In this document: positions 34,332 through 44,276 of the stretch, one piece after another
How the letters are laid out: every line of letters begins with the position of its first letter
How positions within the stretch are numbered: position 1 is the first letter of the stretch
Assembly (NCBI RefSeq): GCF_013213835.1
Contig: NZ_JABSSU010000008.1
Location: forward strand, 124,001 to 188,000
DNA: 64,000 bases
Origin: Winogradskyella sp.
GTDB taxonomy: Bacteria > Bacteroidota > Bacteroidia > Flavobacteriales > Flavobacteriaceae
Direction of reading: 5' to 3'
Position numbers and translations under genes: made by a program
Notes under the pieces: model-generated
Seen by the model: the letters and a program-made list of their open reading frames with translations, nothing else
The model's database searches: none
What the model was told of the DNA's origin: nothing

Positions 34332-37227
34332 TTTTGAACGTTTTTTGAGCATTATTTTCTAATACTACTTTTATAAGTAGTGTTTGCTTTTGTGGACGCA
34401 TACCTGTAACTGTGAAAGTATTCATATTCACAGCACTTTCAAAAAATAATTGTCTACCAATAACATCAAAAATCTCTATCGATCGCAGCAATTCATTCTC
34501 AGACGTTACATGTAGAGTTTCTCTAGATTCAAAAACTTTAATGCTATTTAACACGTTAAAATCATCCTCACTTAATGTGGTATTTGTGTAGCGCAGAATG
34601 AATCTATCATTGATTTCACCAATAGCACTAGTAAAGGAGTATGGACTATTTTTAATATTATGAATGATGCCTTGTTCAAGGTCTTCAATATATATATCCT
34701 GATCTGAATTGTCAAAAATACCCTCCAAGGTATTAATGGCTATGGTTTGTATGCCTTGCTCAGAAATATTCATTCCAATAGGAACGCTATCTGCACTGTC
34801 AAAAGGAGTCTGGCGTCCTTGTATTAAATAACTCTGGTCATTAATAAAAGTGTATAAATCTAGACCATTACCAGATGCTGCAGCGGCGTCATATAGTCTG
34901 TCATCATCATTTGTAGCCCCATCAACGTAGGCGACAAGTGTTGTGTTTGTACTACCGGCAGGACTAATAAAATCTAGCCAAATTCTATGTGCAATACCTT
35001 CTTCATCCGAGTTATTAGTTGTGTTTGTATTATCTCTATAAAACTGGTCATTATCATGGGTACTATCTCTCATAGAATTGTCAAAGGTAATTGTCTCATT
35101 AGTAGATGCATCATCTGTCATGAGAACAAAAAATCCTTGTCCTGCACCAATATTTCCATTGAAACCTGCAGGAGTTGATGAACCACTGAGGTTATATACT
35201 ATGTAATCTGCAGAATTATAATTATAGAGAAAATCATCATAAAATGGATCTGGATTTGCAGTCCCAACCTCTGTGCCATGGGTCCATAAGTATATACTTC
35301 CAGAAATATTAGTGTTGCTCGGACTAGATAAAAAATCTATGGCATTTATTGCTGAAGGATATGGGTTTCCAACGAGATTCCAGTTGTCATCATTATTAGT
35401 GACTTCTAATAAATCTCCTCCTACAATTGGTTGGTAAAAATAAGCGCCACCAGTATGTGTTCCGCGTTCTATTGGAAAAACAATTGTGCCATTATTTGGG
35501 GTTCCACTAAATGTTGCTGTATAATCAGAAGGCGTTGTAGTATGACCAGAAGGTCCTCTTACTGCATACCCTTTTGCAACTGTCATCGCTCCATTATTAT
35601 AGCCTTGCCATTCTCCAAAAAGCATATTTCCAAAAGGTGTAATTCCTTGAAACAAGGTAGGAATCCATTGATATTTAAATCCGTTTGGTGTAAGCGGTGA
35701 GACGTTTTCAATATTAAAAGCACTAACCGGAGAAGACCAGTAAACATAATCGCTTATTCTAATATTGGCAGTACGATTCATTGTAAAACTGCCATTAATG
35801 GTATTGGCAACATCATCTATTTGAATAAGGCTAGCACTGTCATCAATGTGATACGTTGCACCAGATTCAACAGTAACACTATTGGTAATGGTTAAGGTAG
35901 AATTAGTTTCTTGAGTTAATTCTGCACCATTTGCAATGTAGAGACTATAACCAACAGCATCTAAATTACTGTAAAATGTTGGGTTATTACCAGATGTATT
36001 AGGTATGTAAATACAATTGGTATCGTCTGGGACGCCACTTGGTGTCCAATTATCATCAATATCCCAATCAGTACTGCCTGATGCTCCATTCCATACTTTG
36101 CCTATAACATAATCTGCCTGATATCTAACGTTTGGATTACTAGTACACGCTCCCCAAAAAGTGTAAATTCCTGGCGTATTTGTATCCGAAAGTGGTGAGC
36201 CAGTAACTCCTACAGGATCAAACGATGATCCGCTACCTATTGATGTTCCACCAGTTTCAGAGGTGTACCATTCTGTATTGCCAGGTGGACCACTAACATT
36301 CCAAGTAAAGGGTCCGGTATGTGTGGTGCTTGAAAATGAATATTTAGTCGTAACCAATGTATAATTTACACCAGCTACCAAGTCAACGGTCAATTCTGGA
36401 TTTAAATCTGGTCCGTCATCATCAGAACCTGCTACCCAACCTGCGGAACAAACTCCAGGTACAAAACCAGAGTCGGTCTCATAAATATATCCCATTGCAT
36501 CAAAATAGGGTACAGGTTCATCCATTGAGAAGACATATTCGCCAGTTGCATCTACAGTAAAATCAAGAGATGCATAATTTGCGGTATCTGTAGCATCAAA
36601 AGCGCACGGATCACCGCTAGAAATAAATATTTGAGGTTGTAAAGCAACACTATCGGTAGAAGCATTCAGGTTACCATTAATTGTATTGCCTATGCTTGTA
36701 GAACTATCGCATTCTAAACTAGATACTAATGGTTGGCTAGCCTCACCTGGGCAATTTAGAGTAACGCCATAAACTCCTGGAGGTAGTGGCGGATCAGATA
36801 ATAAGGTAACTTCAATGTTGCCGTTAGACAAAAAACCAGAGGATTGACAATTAGACCTGTTTAGTTGAATTCTGTAATCGCCATCTGCTGTTGGTGTAAA
36901 ATCAATTGATGCAGCTGTTCCGGTACAGGCAGGTCCGTTATTATCATTGAATGCTTCAAATCCACCTGCTAAAGTTCTTATTGTCATTTGAGTATCCTGA
37001 CCAGAGCCGCAATTAGAAATTCTATAAGTGGCACCAGCAAGCATATTATTTACCCTAAAGTTTCGTCTACCAGCATCATTTAAAGGTGGAGTGCAAGTTA
37101 TAGAGTTACCGACTATCGTTGGTGCATCCTCGGTGCAAGCAATAGTGTTAAATGCCGCACATTGCGAAAAACCAGAGTAAGTAAAAACAATAAAAACAAC
37201 AATTGTGGATAGTAATAGTTTCTTCAT
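34321..37227 (-). CDS. T9SS-secreted multidomain surface protein
   Basis: Secreted protein of 968 residues. A signal peptide (about 1-21) is followed by two CUB/PPC-like beta domains with Cys pairs and stretches such as ADGDYRIQLNRSNCQSSG and ATGEYVFSMDEPV (about 23-310). A central region of about 380-800 has repeated Gly-Asn-Thr-rich strands (WNGASGSTDWDIDDNWTPSGVPDD, SVTVESGATYHIDD and SWNLVGNPYPSAINA). The C-terminal 80 residues, SIEIFDVIGRQLFFES then TLLIKVVLENNAQKTFKIIF, are a T9SS sorting domain. No catalytic motif is visible. A role in surface binding or matrix is an inference. Confidence 0.82.
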   Translation of the reverse strand: MKKLLLSTIVVFIVFTYSGFSQCAAFNTIACTEDAPTIVGNSITCTPPLNDAGRRNFRVNNMLAGATYRISNCGSGQDTQMTIRTLAGGFEAFNDNNGPACTGTAASIDFTPTADGDYRIQLNRSNCQSSGFLSNGNIEVTLLSDPPLPPGVYGVTLNCPGEASQPLVSSLECDSSTSIGNTINGNLNASTDSVALQPQIFISSGDPCAFDATDTANYASLDFTVDATGEYVFSMDEPVPYFDAMGYIYETDSGFVPGVCSAGWVAGSDDDGPDLNPELTVDLVAGVNYTLVTTKYSFSSTTHTGPFTWNVSGPPGNTEWYTSETGGTSIGSGSSFDPVGVTGSPLSDTNTPGIYTFWGACTSNPNVRYQADYVIGKVWNGASGSTDWDIDDNWTPSGVPDDTNCIYIPNTSGNNPTFYSNLDAVGYSLYIANGAELTQETNSTLTITNSVTVESGATYHIDDSASLIQIDDVANTINGSFTMNRTANIRISDYVYWSSPVSAFNIENVSPLTPNGFKYQWIPTLFQGITPFGNMLFGEWQGYNNGAMTVAKGYAVRGPSGHTTTPSDYTATFSGTPNNGTIVFPIERGTHTGGAYFYQPIVGGDLLEVTNNDDNWNLVGNPYPSAINAIDFLSSPSNTNISGSIYLWTHGTEVGTANPDPFYDDFLYNYNSADYIVYNLSGSSTPAGFNGNIGAGQGFFVLMTDDASTNETITFDNSMRDSTHDNDQFYRDNTNTTNNSDEEGIAHRIWLDFISPAGSTNTTLVAYVDGATNDDDRLYDAAAASGNGLDLYTFINDQSYLIQGRQTPFDSADSVPIGMNISEQGIQTIAINTLEGIFDNSDQDIYIEDLEQGIIHNIKNSPYSFTSAIGEINDRFILRYTNTTLSEDDFNVLNSIKVFESRETLHVTSENELLRSIEIFDVIGRQLFFESAVNMNTFTVTGMRPQKQTLLIKVVLENNAQKTFKIIF

Positions 37228-37377
37228 AATTTATAGTTCACACAACTATAAATAGGATGTAACTCACAATAATTGAGCTCATTGAAAAGATAGATTTTGA
37301 TGGGTTGACGAGCTAAATGTAAAAAAATAAATTAAACTTTAACATTTTTAGAAAATTAATTTAGTTTGTTTTGGTGT

Positions 37378-38271
37378 ATGCTAAAAGACATTCAGTTTGA
37401 AAATATACGGATTGATAATCAGGTTTTTATAAAACCAGAATACATGACGCATCAATTTATTTCTGGAAATAAATATCGGAAGTTAAAATATAATTTGATT
37501 GAAGCGAAAAATCAAAATAAAGATGCATTGTTAACATTTGGTGGTGCATTCTCAAATCATATTGCAGCAACTGCATACGCAGGCAAAATATGCGGTTTTA
37601 ATACCATTGGAGTCATTAGAGGTGAAGAGTTGGCTCATAAAATTAAATCGAATCCAACATTAACTTTTGCAAAGTCATGTGGTATGCAGTTCCATTTTAT
37701 CGATAGGGAAGCATATAGGAAAAAGAATGAGAACGATTTTCTTGAAGATTTAAAATCTAAGTTCGGTTCCTTTTATACTGTACCTGAAGGCGGAACCAAT
37801 ACATTGGCAGTTAAAGGATGTGAAGAAATATTAATACCAGAAGATCAGCAATTTGACTATATATGTGTTTGTGTTGGTTCAGGTGGCACGATTTCTGGTA
37901 TCATAAATAGTTCTAGTAATAAACAGAAAATTTTAGGTTTTCCGGCATTAAAAGGTGACTTTTTAAAGGTAGATATTCGTAAATTTGCAAATCAGCAAAA
38001 TTGGGAATTGATCACTGATTATCATTTTGGCGGTTACGCTAAAATAAAGCCTGAATTGGTAACGTTTATTAATGAATTTAAACAAAAAACTAATATCCTT
38101 TTAGATCCTGTGTATACGGGTAAAATGATGTTTGGGATTTATGATTTATTTGCAAAGAATTATTTCCCTAGAGATTCGAAAATATTGGCAATCCATACAG
38201 GTGGTTTACAAGGTATTTCAGGTATGAATCAAAGGTTGAGAAGAAAAAATATGCCACTAATTAAAGAATGA
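37378..38271 (+). CDS. ACC deaminase / D-cysteine desulfhydrase family PLP enzyme
   Basis: PLP-dependent enzyme of fold type II (297 residues from ATG 37378; the open frame extends to a TTG at 37366). The PLP Lys is in the block FISGNKYRKLKYNL near residue 30. Other blocks are LTFGGAFSNHIAATAYAG, VPEGGTNTLAVKG, VGSGGTISGI, and LLDPVYTGKMMFGIYDL with HTGGLQG near the end. It could desulfurate D-cysteine or deaminate 1-aminocyclopropane-1-carboxylate; sequence alone does not choose. The stop overlaps the next start (ATGA). Confidence 0.87.
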   Translation: MLKDIQFENIRIDNQVFIKPEYMTHQFISGNKYRKLKYNLIEAKNQNKDALLTFGGAFSNHIAATAYAGKICGFNTIGVIRGEELAHKIKSNPTLTFAKSCGMQFHFIDREAYRKKNENDFLEDLKSKFGSFYTVPEGGTNTLAVKGCEEILIPEDQQFDYICVCVGSGGTISGIINSSSNKQKILGFPALKGDFLKVDIRKFANQQNWELITDYHFGGYAKIKPELVTFINEFKQKTNILLDPVYTGKMMFGIYDLFAKNYFPRDSKILAIHTGGLQGISGMNQRLRRKNMPLIKE

Positions 38272-39089
38272 AAAAAACTCACAAACACATATTGTTATTG
38301 CTAATTACACTTGCGTTTAGTTGTGGTCCTAAGAAAGGAATCGTTACCAAAAGAAGTGATGAAAAACAAAAAACAGAAGGTACAAAAGAAAGCACTGAAG
38401 AACAAAAGGTGAATGATAAAAAGGAAGTGAAGACTGAACAGAAGTCTAAACCAGTTTCTAAAGTTGACGCCTATATACAGCGTTATTCAAATATAGCAAT
38501 GACCGAAATGAGAAAGTCAAAAATACCTGCGAGTATTACTCTAGCACAAGGTATTTTAGAATCTGGATCTGGAAATGGTAGGTTGGCTGTTAAAGCTAAT
38601 AATCACTTTGGAATAAAATGTCATGGATGGAAAGGTGCTAAAATCTATCATGATGATGATCGTTCTCAAGAGTGTTTTAGAAAATATAGAAAACCTGAAT
38701 CTTCCTATGAAGATCATTCTGATTTTTTAACTGGTCGAAAACGTTATGCCAAGTTGTTCGATTTAGAACCTGATGATTATAAAGGATGGGCAAAAGGCTT
38801 AAGAGCTGCAGGTTATGCCACAGATAGAAAATACCCTCAAAAGCTAATAAGTCTAATCGAGCGCTATGAATTATATAAATACGATCAAGAGGTTTTAGGG
38901 CAAAGTAATTCAGAAAAAAGAGAACTTATAAAAGTTAATCATGGTGTTAAGCGCGTCATTGTAGAGCAAGGTGATACACTTTATTCACTTGCCAAACGAT
39001 ACAATACTACAGTAGATAAAATTAAAAGCTTAAATAATATGAATTCTAATGACCTTGTAGCAGGTCAAGAATTAATGATTCCTAATTAA
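38268..39089 (+). CDS. Glucosaminidase-LysM peptidoglycan hydrolase, lipoprotein
   Basis: Likely cleaves glycan strands of peptidoglycan in the periplasm. The 273 residues have a lipoprotein signal (LITLAFSC at about 13-19), then a charged Lys/Glu linker to about 60. A glucosaminidase domain (GH73-like) covers about 65-210, with the acidic catalytic motif ILESGSGNGRLAVKANNHFGIKC and HSDFLTGRKRYAKLF. One LysM domain closes the protein (about 225-272: VIVEQGDTLYSLAKRYNTTVDKIKSLNN, AGQELMIPN). It overlaps the previous gene by 4 bp and hemL follows 3 bp later, so all three genes look co-transcribed. Confidence 0.92.
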   Translation: MKKTHKHILLLLITLAFSCGPKKGIVTKRSDEKQKTEGTKESTEEQKVNDKKEVKTEQKSKPVSKVDAYIQRYSNIAMTEMRKSKIPASITLAQGILESGSGNGRLAVKANNHFGIKCHGWKGAKIYHDDDRSQECFRKYRKPESSYEDHSDFLTGRKRYAKLFDLEPDDYKGWAKGLRAAGYATDRKYPQKLISLIERYELYKYDQEVLGQSNSEKRELIKVNHGVKRVIVEQGDTLYSLAKRYNTTVDKIKSLNNMNSNDLVAGQELMIPN

Positions 39090-39092
39090 TTT

Positions 39093-40379
39093 ATGTTATA
39101 TCAAAGAAGTAGTGCTTTATTTATAGAAGCACAAACCGTTATTCCGGGTGGTGTTAATTCACCGGTAAGAGCATTTAAAGCAGTGGGTGGAACACCAATT
39201 TTCGCAAAATCTGCTAAGGGTGCATATGTTTATGATGAGGATGGAAATCGATTTATTGATTATATCAATTCATGGGGTCCAATGTTATTAGGACATGCGT
39301 TTCCTCCTGTGGTAGATGCTGTGATATCAAAAACTAAAGAAGGGACATCTTTTGGTATGCCAACAGAACTAGAAACAGAAATAGCAAAACTGGCGGTATC
39401 AATGGTTCCAAATATTGATAAAATTCGTTTTGTAAATTCTGGAACAGAAGCCTGTATGAGTGCTATTCGATTGGCAAGAGGATTTACTGGTAAAGACAAA
39501 ATAGTAAAGTTTGCTGGCTGTTATCATGGTCATAGTGACTCATTTTTAATCGCAGCAGGTAGTGGTGCGGTTACATTTGGAACACCCAATAGTCCTGGTG
39601 TAACACAAGGTACAGCTAAGGATACCTTACTTGCAAGGTATAATGATTTGGAAAATGTGAAAGATCTTGTAAGTGCTAATAAAGATGAAATCGCTGCTAT
39701 AATCATAGAACCAGTAGCTGGGAATATGGGCTGTATTCCACCAATAGAAGGATTCTTAGAAGGTTTAAGAGCTATTTGTGATGCGAATGATATTTTGCTC
39801 ATTTTTGATGAAGTAATGACTGGATTTAGATTGGCAAATGGTGGAGTGCAAGAACTAAAAGGTATTGATGCAGACATCGTTTGCTTTGGTAAAGTTGTTG
39901 GTGGTGGTTTGCCTGTAGGTGCTTTTGCTGCTAGAGAAGAAATAATGAATCATTTGGCACCATTAGGGCCAGTATATCAAGCAGGAACTTTGAGCGGAAA
40001 TCCGCTTGCAATGGCAGCAGGATTGGCTATGCTTAAGTCAATAAATGAAGATAAAGGTCTCATGAATAGGTTACAGGAGAAGACTAAATATTTACATAAC
40101 GGTATTGCTGATGCTTTGAACAAAAACAATGTTGCCCATACCATTAATAGAATAGGCTCAATGATTTCTGTACATTTTTCAGAAGATGCTGTTGTAGATT
40201 TTGATTCAGCTGCAAAAGGTAATAATGATACGTTTAAAAAGTTCTTTCATGGCATGTTAGAACGAGGCATCTATATCGCGCCAAGTGCTTTTGAGAGTTG
40301 GTTTATAACCGATGCGCTCACCTATCAAGATTTAAATGAGACGATAACAGCCGTAGAAGAAATTGCCAAAGACTTGTAA
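39093..40379 (+). CDS. hemL: Glutamate-1-semialdehyde 2,1-aminomutase
   Basis: Makes 5-aminolevulinate from glutamate-1-semialdehyde, the C5 route to heme. Class III aminotransferase fold of 428 residues: [19 protein letters not shown] at the start, [44 protein letters not shown], and the PLP Lys in [17 protein letters not shown] near residue 268. [13 protein letters not shown] is also typical. It is the last gene of the unit started at 37378 and is followed by a strong bidirectional terminator. Confidence 0.97.
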   Translation: MLYQRSSALFIEAQTVIPGGVNSPVRAFKAVGGTPIFAKSAKGAYVYDEDGNRFIDYINSWGPMLLGHAFPPVVDAVISKTKEGTSFGMPTELETEIAKLAVSMVPNIDKIRFVNSGTEACMSAIRLARGFTGKDKIVKFAGCYHGHSDSFLIAAGSGAVTFGTPNSPGVTQGTAKDTLLARYNDLENVKDLVSANKDEIAAIIIEPVAGNMGCIPPIEGFLEGLRAICDANDILLIFDEVMTGFRLANGGVQELKGIDADIVCFGKVVGGGLPVGAFAAREEIMNHLAPLGPVYQAGTLSGNPLAMAAGLAMLKSINEDKGLMNRLQEKTKYLHNGIADALNKNNVAHTINRIGSMISVHFSEDAVVDFDSAAKGNNDTFKKFFHGMLERGIYIAPSAFESWFITDALTYQDLNETITAVEEIAKDL

Positions 40380-40380
40380 T

Positions 40381-40412
40381 AAAAAAGGCTTCGTTAAAAC
40401 GAAGCCTTTTTT
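40381..40412. terminator. Bidirectional terminator after hemL
   Basis: 15-bp stem AAAAAAGGCTTCGTT/AACGAAGCCTTTTTT with a 2-base loop, shared by convergent genes. Confidence 0.93.
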
Positions 40413-40429
40413 TATAAGATAGTAACTAA

Positions 40430-40759
40430 CTAATATCTTTTATTAGCTATGTAAGTTTCGTATTGTTTCTCGGTTAAGATGCCTTTGAGTTTACGATCTA
40501 ATTCATCATTGATCTTTTTCATACTTTGGCTTTTATCCATGCCGTCTTTGCTTTTAAATTCATTTGCTGCTTTAGCATGTTCTTTTATAGCTTCGTAAAT
40601 TTTGTCCGCTTGAGCGTCATCAAAACCAATTTGTTTTTGAAGTATTTCAGTTTTACTAATTGCTTCTCTATCTAGAGTAGATGTTTTTTGAGCGAATGCA
40701 GTTTGCGACCCTACTAACAGAGCAAATACAAACAAACAAAGTGTAATGATCTTTTTCAT
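40430..40759 (-). CDS. Secreted Spy/CpxP-like protein (short)
   Basis: Periplasmic protein of 109 residues. The signal peptide ends TAFAQ near residue 23. The rest is helical, with the LTEKQYETYIAN segment near the C-terminus shared with the paralogue at 40861. The pattern of two charged helical repeats with a final LxxKQ(Y) motif recalls Spy/CpxP-like chaperones of Bacteroidota, but the match is weak. Each of the two related genes has its own terminator. The role is unknown. Confidence 0.65.
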   Translation of the reverse strand: MKKIITLCLFVFALLVGSQTAFAQKTSTLDREAISKTEILQKQIGFDDAQADKIYEAIKEHAKAANEFKSKDGMDKSQSMKKINDELDRKLKGILTEKQYETYIANKRY

Positions 40760-40816
40760 TAATATATTATTGTTTAATTATAAGAGGTCTAAAATAACAA
40801 TTTATTTGTTTTAAAT

Positions 40817-40845
40817 AAAAAAGTATCGCATTTGCGATACTTTTT
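40817..40845 (-). terminator. Terminator after the 146-residue Spy-like gene
   Basis: Stem AAAAAGTATCGCA/TGCGATACTTTTT with a T run on the minus strand. Confidence 0.88.
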
Positions 40846-40860
40846 CTTTCTAGATTTATA

Positions 40861-41301
40861 TTAGTTTGATCTAAGTCTATTTTTTCGTTGACCTCTATTT
40901 CCGAAATACTTCATGTAGGTCTCATACTGTTTTTCATCAAGAATTTCTTTCAATTTTTGTTGCAATTCACTCTTTTGACTTAATTTATGACTCTTAGATT
41001 TCGCCGTGGCACCTTTGTCCTGTTCACTTCGTAATTCGTTTTTCTTTCTCTTTACTTCTGCAATTCTTACTTCATTTTCTTCAGCAATCTTAACAAATAA
41101 TTCTCTTACCTTGGTTTGTTGCTCTGGTGTAAGATTTAGTCTTTTTGTAAGCATGTCAACCTCTTCATTAGCAGCGTCAATTGGAGTTGTAATCTTTTTT
41201 TTAGCTGTAATTTCTTTACCGTCAGTGTTTTGCTTCGTCTCTTCTTGAGCAAATCCGTTGAATGTAAATAGTGCTAATGCGATGACTAATAATTTTTTCA
41301 T
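40861..41301 (-). CDS. Secreted Spy-like protein with LTPEQ motif
   Basis: Periplasmic protein of 146 residues. The signal peptide ends NGFAQ near residue 19. The mature chain has EEVDMLTKRLNLTPEQQTKVRELFVKIAEENE and ILDEKQYETYMKYFG, with two repeats of the LTxxQ type seen in Spy/CpxP chaperones. It is a longer paralogue of the gene at 40430. It ends at a terminator hairpin 15 bp downstream. A protein-folding or envelope-stress role is an inference. Confidence 0.72.
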   Translation of the reverse strand: MKKLLVIALALFTFNGFAQEETKQNTDGKEITAKKKITTPIDAANEEVDMLTKRLNLTPEQQTKVRELFVKIAEENEVRIAEVKRKKNELRSEQDKGATAKSKSHKLSQKSELQQKLKEILDEKQYETYMKYFGNRGQRKNRLRSN

Positions 41302-41390
41302 GTCGAGTTACTTTTTATTAAAAAACGGAAACTAAATACCATTAGAAGTTCCCTATGTAATAATGCTAATTTAAAAAATTATTTAATACG

Positions 41391-42902
41391 CTATGGATAG
41401 AAAGTACTTTGTTTAATGGTTTTAATGGTAGTTTCATAAAGATTAGTCTTGGTTATTTTACTTTTCAACCAAGCATAACTACTCAAAACGAAAATGTCTT
41501 CTTTTTCAGGATTAGAAAAGTCAAAACTTGTTGCTATTTGCTTTTTAAATTCTGGATTATTGACTATAACAGGATTGTTGTAGATGCGTTCTGCAAACGA
41601 AATAAAGAGAAGTATGCGGTTTTGACCGATCTGTTTAAGGTAAGATGTGTATTTACTTTTAAAGCTCTTTAATCTTGAAAATAAAAGATCATCCTCAGTT
41701 AGTTCTATGTATAGTAGTATTTCGGCAATATTTTTTTTAATCACCCAATCTATACTTGCTTTCTCTATGTAATAATTATCTGTGTGATAGAATTTAGATA
41801 AAATTGATTTTGCTTTTGTAAATTCTTCATTTTGAAAATAAAACATAAGTAAAGACAGGTGTAAGTCTAACAACGATTCTATGTCTTTGTGTTTCTTTTT
41901 AATAATTGATTCAACTAAATTAATAGCTTTGCCTTGATGATTCGTGTAATTGTAATTAAGGGCTTCGACCAAAGTGCTTTTAAGAATAAATGTGTTCTTG
42001 TAAGTTCCATTTTTAGACTCCATGAGTAATTTCATCTCGCGGATGTAACGAAGTGATTCATTAAATCTTTTGTTTCTAAATAAGGTATTAGCAATAATAT
42101 AAACGATGTGTATTTGGTAAAAGAGTTGTTTCTCTGAGTCTTTTTTATTTTTAAGTATTTGGTAGCTTTTTAAAACAAATTCCTCAATCTCATAATACTT
42201 ACTTGTTACTAAGGCCGAAATATTAGCTATAGCTAGTATTTGGTATAGCGATTTAAATGAAAGTGATTCATTTAATGTGATGTCTAACTCCTTGAGAATA
42301 GTATTTAATTCTTCTTCAAAATTTATAATCTTTCCTTCATAATTAATTTGATTTAAGACTGATTTTAGTTTTGCGTAGACTATATTAAGTTGATCTTCAA
42401 GAAGATGTTTTTTGTGATTTTCTGTTTGTTTTTTAATTAAGTCTTTTAAGTTGACTTTTGAGTAATTAGGTGCATACTGAATTTTAGTGTGATAAATTTC
42501 ATTGAGTATTGGGTATAATGAATGTTCTTCAGCTATTCGTTCTGCCTTATCCAATATTTTATAGGCTATTTCAAAGTTATTCTGCAGTAAATATGTTCTT
42601 GAAGCAAGAATATATTTAATAATCTGCATGTCTGTTGAGTTTTCATCTTCAAGATTTTTATTGGCTGTAAAATCAATTAGAGATTGAAATAGGCGTTTTC
42701 TTAGCGCGTGATAAGCATTGCATTGTTCTACCTTGTAAAGTTGAGTGCATATAGACTTCGAGTCTAATTCGGATTTAGCTATTAGTTTAAAAAGTAGCAC
42801 ATTTTTAGTATCCTTTCTTTTGTTTTTATCTTCTAAATATGCAACAAACTTGTGTTGTTCTTTAGTGCTTAAGGCATTTATTATCGTAGTTAAATCAGTC
42901 AT
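41391..42902 (-). CDS. Helical-repeat protein of unknown function (flavobacterial)
   Basis: Soluble protein of 503 residues with no signal peptide. The N-terminal block TTIINALSTKEQHKFVAYLEDKNKRKDTKNVLLFKLI, then HALRKRLFQSLIDFTANK and the DMQIIKYILASRTYLLQNNFEIAYKILDKAERIAEEHSLYP repeat, look like TPR-type helical hairpins that continue through the C-terminus (SKVNLKDLIKK, YIREMKLLME, LVESIIKKKHKDIESLLDLHLSLLMFYFQNEEFTKAKSIL). I recall relatives in other flavobacteria, but no function. It is monocistronic. Confidence 0.75.
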   Translation of the reverse strand: MTDLTTIINALSTKEQHKFVAYLEDKNKRKDTKNVLLFKLIAKSELDSKSICTQLYKVEQCNAYHALRKRLFQSLIDFTANKNLEDENSTDMQIIKYILASRTYLLQNNFEIAYKILDKAERIAEEHSLYPILNEIYHTKIQYAPNYSKVNLKDLIKKQTENHKKHLLEDQLNIVYAKLKSVLNQINYEGKIINFEEELNTILKELDITLNESLSFKSLYQILAIANISALVTSKYYEIEEFVLKSYQILKNKKDSEKQLFYQIHIVYIIANTLFRNKRFNESLRYIREMKLLMESKNGTYKNTFILKSTLVEALNYNYTNHQGKAINLVESIIKKKHKDIESLLDLHLSLLMFYFQNEEFTKAKSILSKFYHTDNYYIEKASIDWVIKKNIAEILLYIELTEDDLLFSRLKSFKSKYTSYLKQIGQNRILLFISFAERIYNNPVIVNNPEFKKQIATSFDFSNPEKEDIFVLSSYAWLKSKITKTNLYETTIKTIKQSTFYP

Positions 42903-43052
42903 TTAGTCGTCATATATAAATACACAATGCCACATAAATATAATAATATTATCATAATATGTAAAAATAAGTCGTCAGTTATGATAGAAATTAGGTTTTT
43001 CTAATGCCATCTAATAATTGAGCTTTGTACCAGAATCATTAAAACAAAAATT

Positions 43053-43235
43053 ATGGTATCAATATCAAAGTTTTCAAAAACAGAGCGAATTTTTTCAATC
43101 TTATTACTAGTAACCTTCTGTCTTTTAATAGTATTTGTAAAATCAATACATGGTTATCTTCTAGAAGCTTATGCCCAAAAAGTAGAGTTTTTAGCCAACA
43201 ACACTTTAACAAGTACAGGGATTTTGAGGTATTAG
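43053..43235 (+). CDS. Small single-span membrane peptide (60 residues)
   Basis: MVSISKFSKTERIFSILLLV begins a basic N-terminus followed by one hydrophobic helix (about 14-32) and a polar tail ending STGILRY. It has a favourable ATG and is followed by another gene only 2 bp later, which favours it being real. Start context: GAGCTTTG lies upstream as a near -7 box. No family recognised. Confidence 0.5.
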   Translation: MVSISKFSKTERIFSILLLVTFCLLIVFVKSIHGYLLEAYAQKVEFLANNTLTSTGILRY

Positions 43236-43236
43236 T

Positions 43237-43704
43237 ATGCTAAAAAGAAGTTTAAATATTACTTTTTTTATTACAGTTGGAGTCTCCTTAATTGTCTTTA
43301 TTTATTTGATTTTTTTGGGTTACGATGAGATAAAGACCTTAAAGGATATAGTTAAAATAGTGAGCTCTATTTTATTTCCAATTCCAATTTTATTTTTTAC
43401 ACGTTTTATAGTGATTGAGCATTTTTTGCCTGAAAATACAGATGAGTATAAGGCGAAACATCAAAAGTCGGCGACAAAGTTTTTAGTAGTTTCTATAATA
43501 GTGACTGTTGTTCTAATTCAGTTACTAGAGGCGATTACAAATAAGAAACTTGAAAATGCTTTAGTTCTTGCGCACTTAATTAATTCAACTACTATAAGCT
43601 CTTACGTTTTTAATTTTCTGTTATATAATAATCTAAAGGCTAACGGTATCTTAAGCGGAGTCCTTTTGGCCTTGGCAGTACATATCTTCTTTTTATCCGC
43701 TTAA
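43237..43704 (+). CDS. Four-span membrane protein of unknown function
   Basis: Integral membrane protein of 155 residues with hydrophobic spans at about 6-28, 42-60, 82-100 and 128-152, and charged loops (DEIKTLKDIVKI, PENTDEYKAKHQ). It follows the small peptide by 2 bp and precedes a second four-span protein by 34 bp. I do not recognise a domain. It resembles the neighbouring protein in size and topology, so the two may be distant paralogues. Confidence 0.7.
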   Translation: MLKRSLNITFFITVGVSLIVFIYLIFLGYDEIKTLKDIVKIVSSILFPIPILFFTRFIVIEHFLPENTDEYKAKHQKSATKFLVVSIIVTVVLIQLLEAITNKKLENALVLAHLINSTTISSYVFNFLLYNNLKANGILSGVLLALAVHIFFLSA

Positions 43705-43738
43705 AACTTTAAATGTAAAATCATCAAACACAATTATT

Positions 43739-44218
43739 ATGAATTTATTTAAAACATCAGGCGATCAGTCTAATGCTAATAAAAGAGATATGCTGTTTAG
43801 CTTTCAGACCATTATAGTAGCAGGGTTACTCACCTTTACAACAATTGCCTTTTTCTTTTATAACGACTTAAGCATAGTAAAGGGTATTAAAGTGGTTTTT
43901 GCGCCATTTCTGTCAGTAGTTCCTTTGCTTTTTGTTTTGTCAATTTTAAGAGATTTAAGGAAAGGCTTTGTTGAAGGTAATTATACCAAACAAGAAATCG
44001 TAAAGTTTTGTGTAATCACTTTAGGAATTACCCTAGCATTTACTGGGGTTACATTTTTACTATCAAAAATAGAGGCTTTAGAAATCTTATTAGCCGGTAT
44101 AATAGCCATTCTGAGTATTGTGTTTTTTCTGAGAAGTAAGATTAAGGATATACTAGGAATGTCTATAGTGACAGGCATTGCGGAAGGTATTATTGTATAT
44201 ATGATTTTTTTGTTTTGA
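43739..44218 (+). CDS. Four-span membrane protein of unknown function
   Basis: Membrane protein of 159 residues with an N-terminal polar stretch (FKTSGDQSNANKRDM) and hydrophobic spans at about 20-42, 52-70, 92-110 and 115-130, plus a C-terminal span (GMSIVTGIAEGIIVYMIFLF). It ends at a bidirectional terminator. The topology is like its upstream neighbour. No known family or motif is seen. Confidence 0.7.
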   Translation: MNLFKTSGDQSNANKRDMLFSFQTIIVAGLLTFTTIAFFFYNDLSIVKGIKVVFAPFLSVVPLLFVLSILRDLRKGFVEGNYTKQEIVKFCVITLGITLAFTGVTFLLSKIEALEILLAGIIAILSIVFFLRSKIKDILGMSIVTGIAEGIIVYMIFLF

Positions 44219-44240
44219 TGATTAGTCAGAGGATGACCAA

Positions 44241-44276
44241 AAAACCTCGCAGATTGGTTTAGGGCTGCGAGGTTTT
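44241..44276. terminator. Bidirectional terminator between convergent membrane genes
   Basis: 12-bp stem AAAACCTCGCAG/CTGCGAGGTTTT, 12-base loop. It overlaps the end of the minus-strand gene by two bases. Confidence 0.85.

Noticed and set aside
34321-37227. Frames opposite the second T9SS gene (for example 34987-35178 and 35431-35700)
   Set aside because: Antisense shadows of a low-complexity gene.
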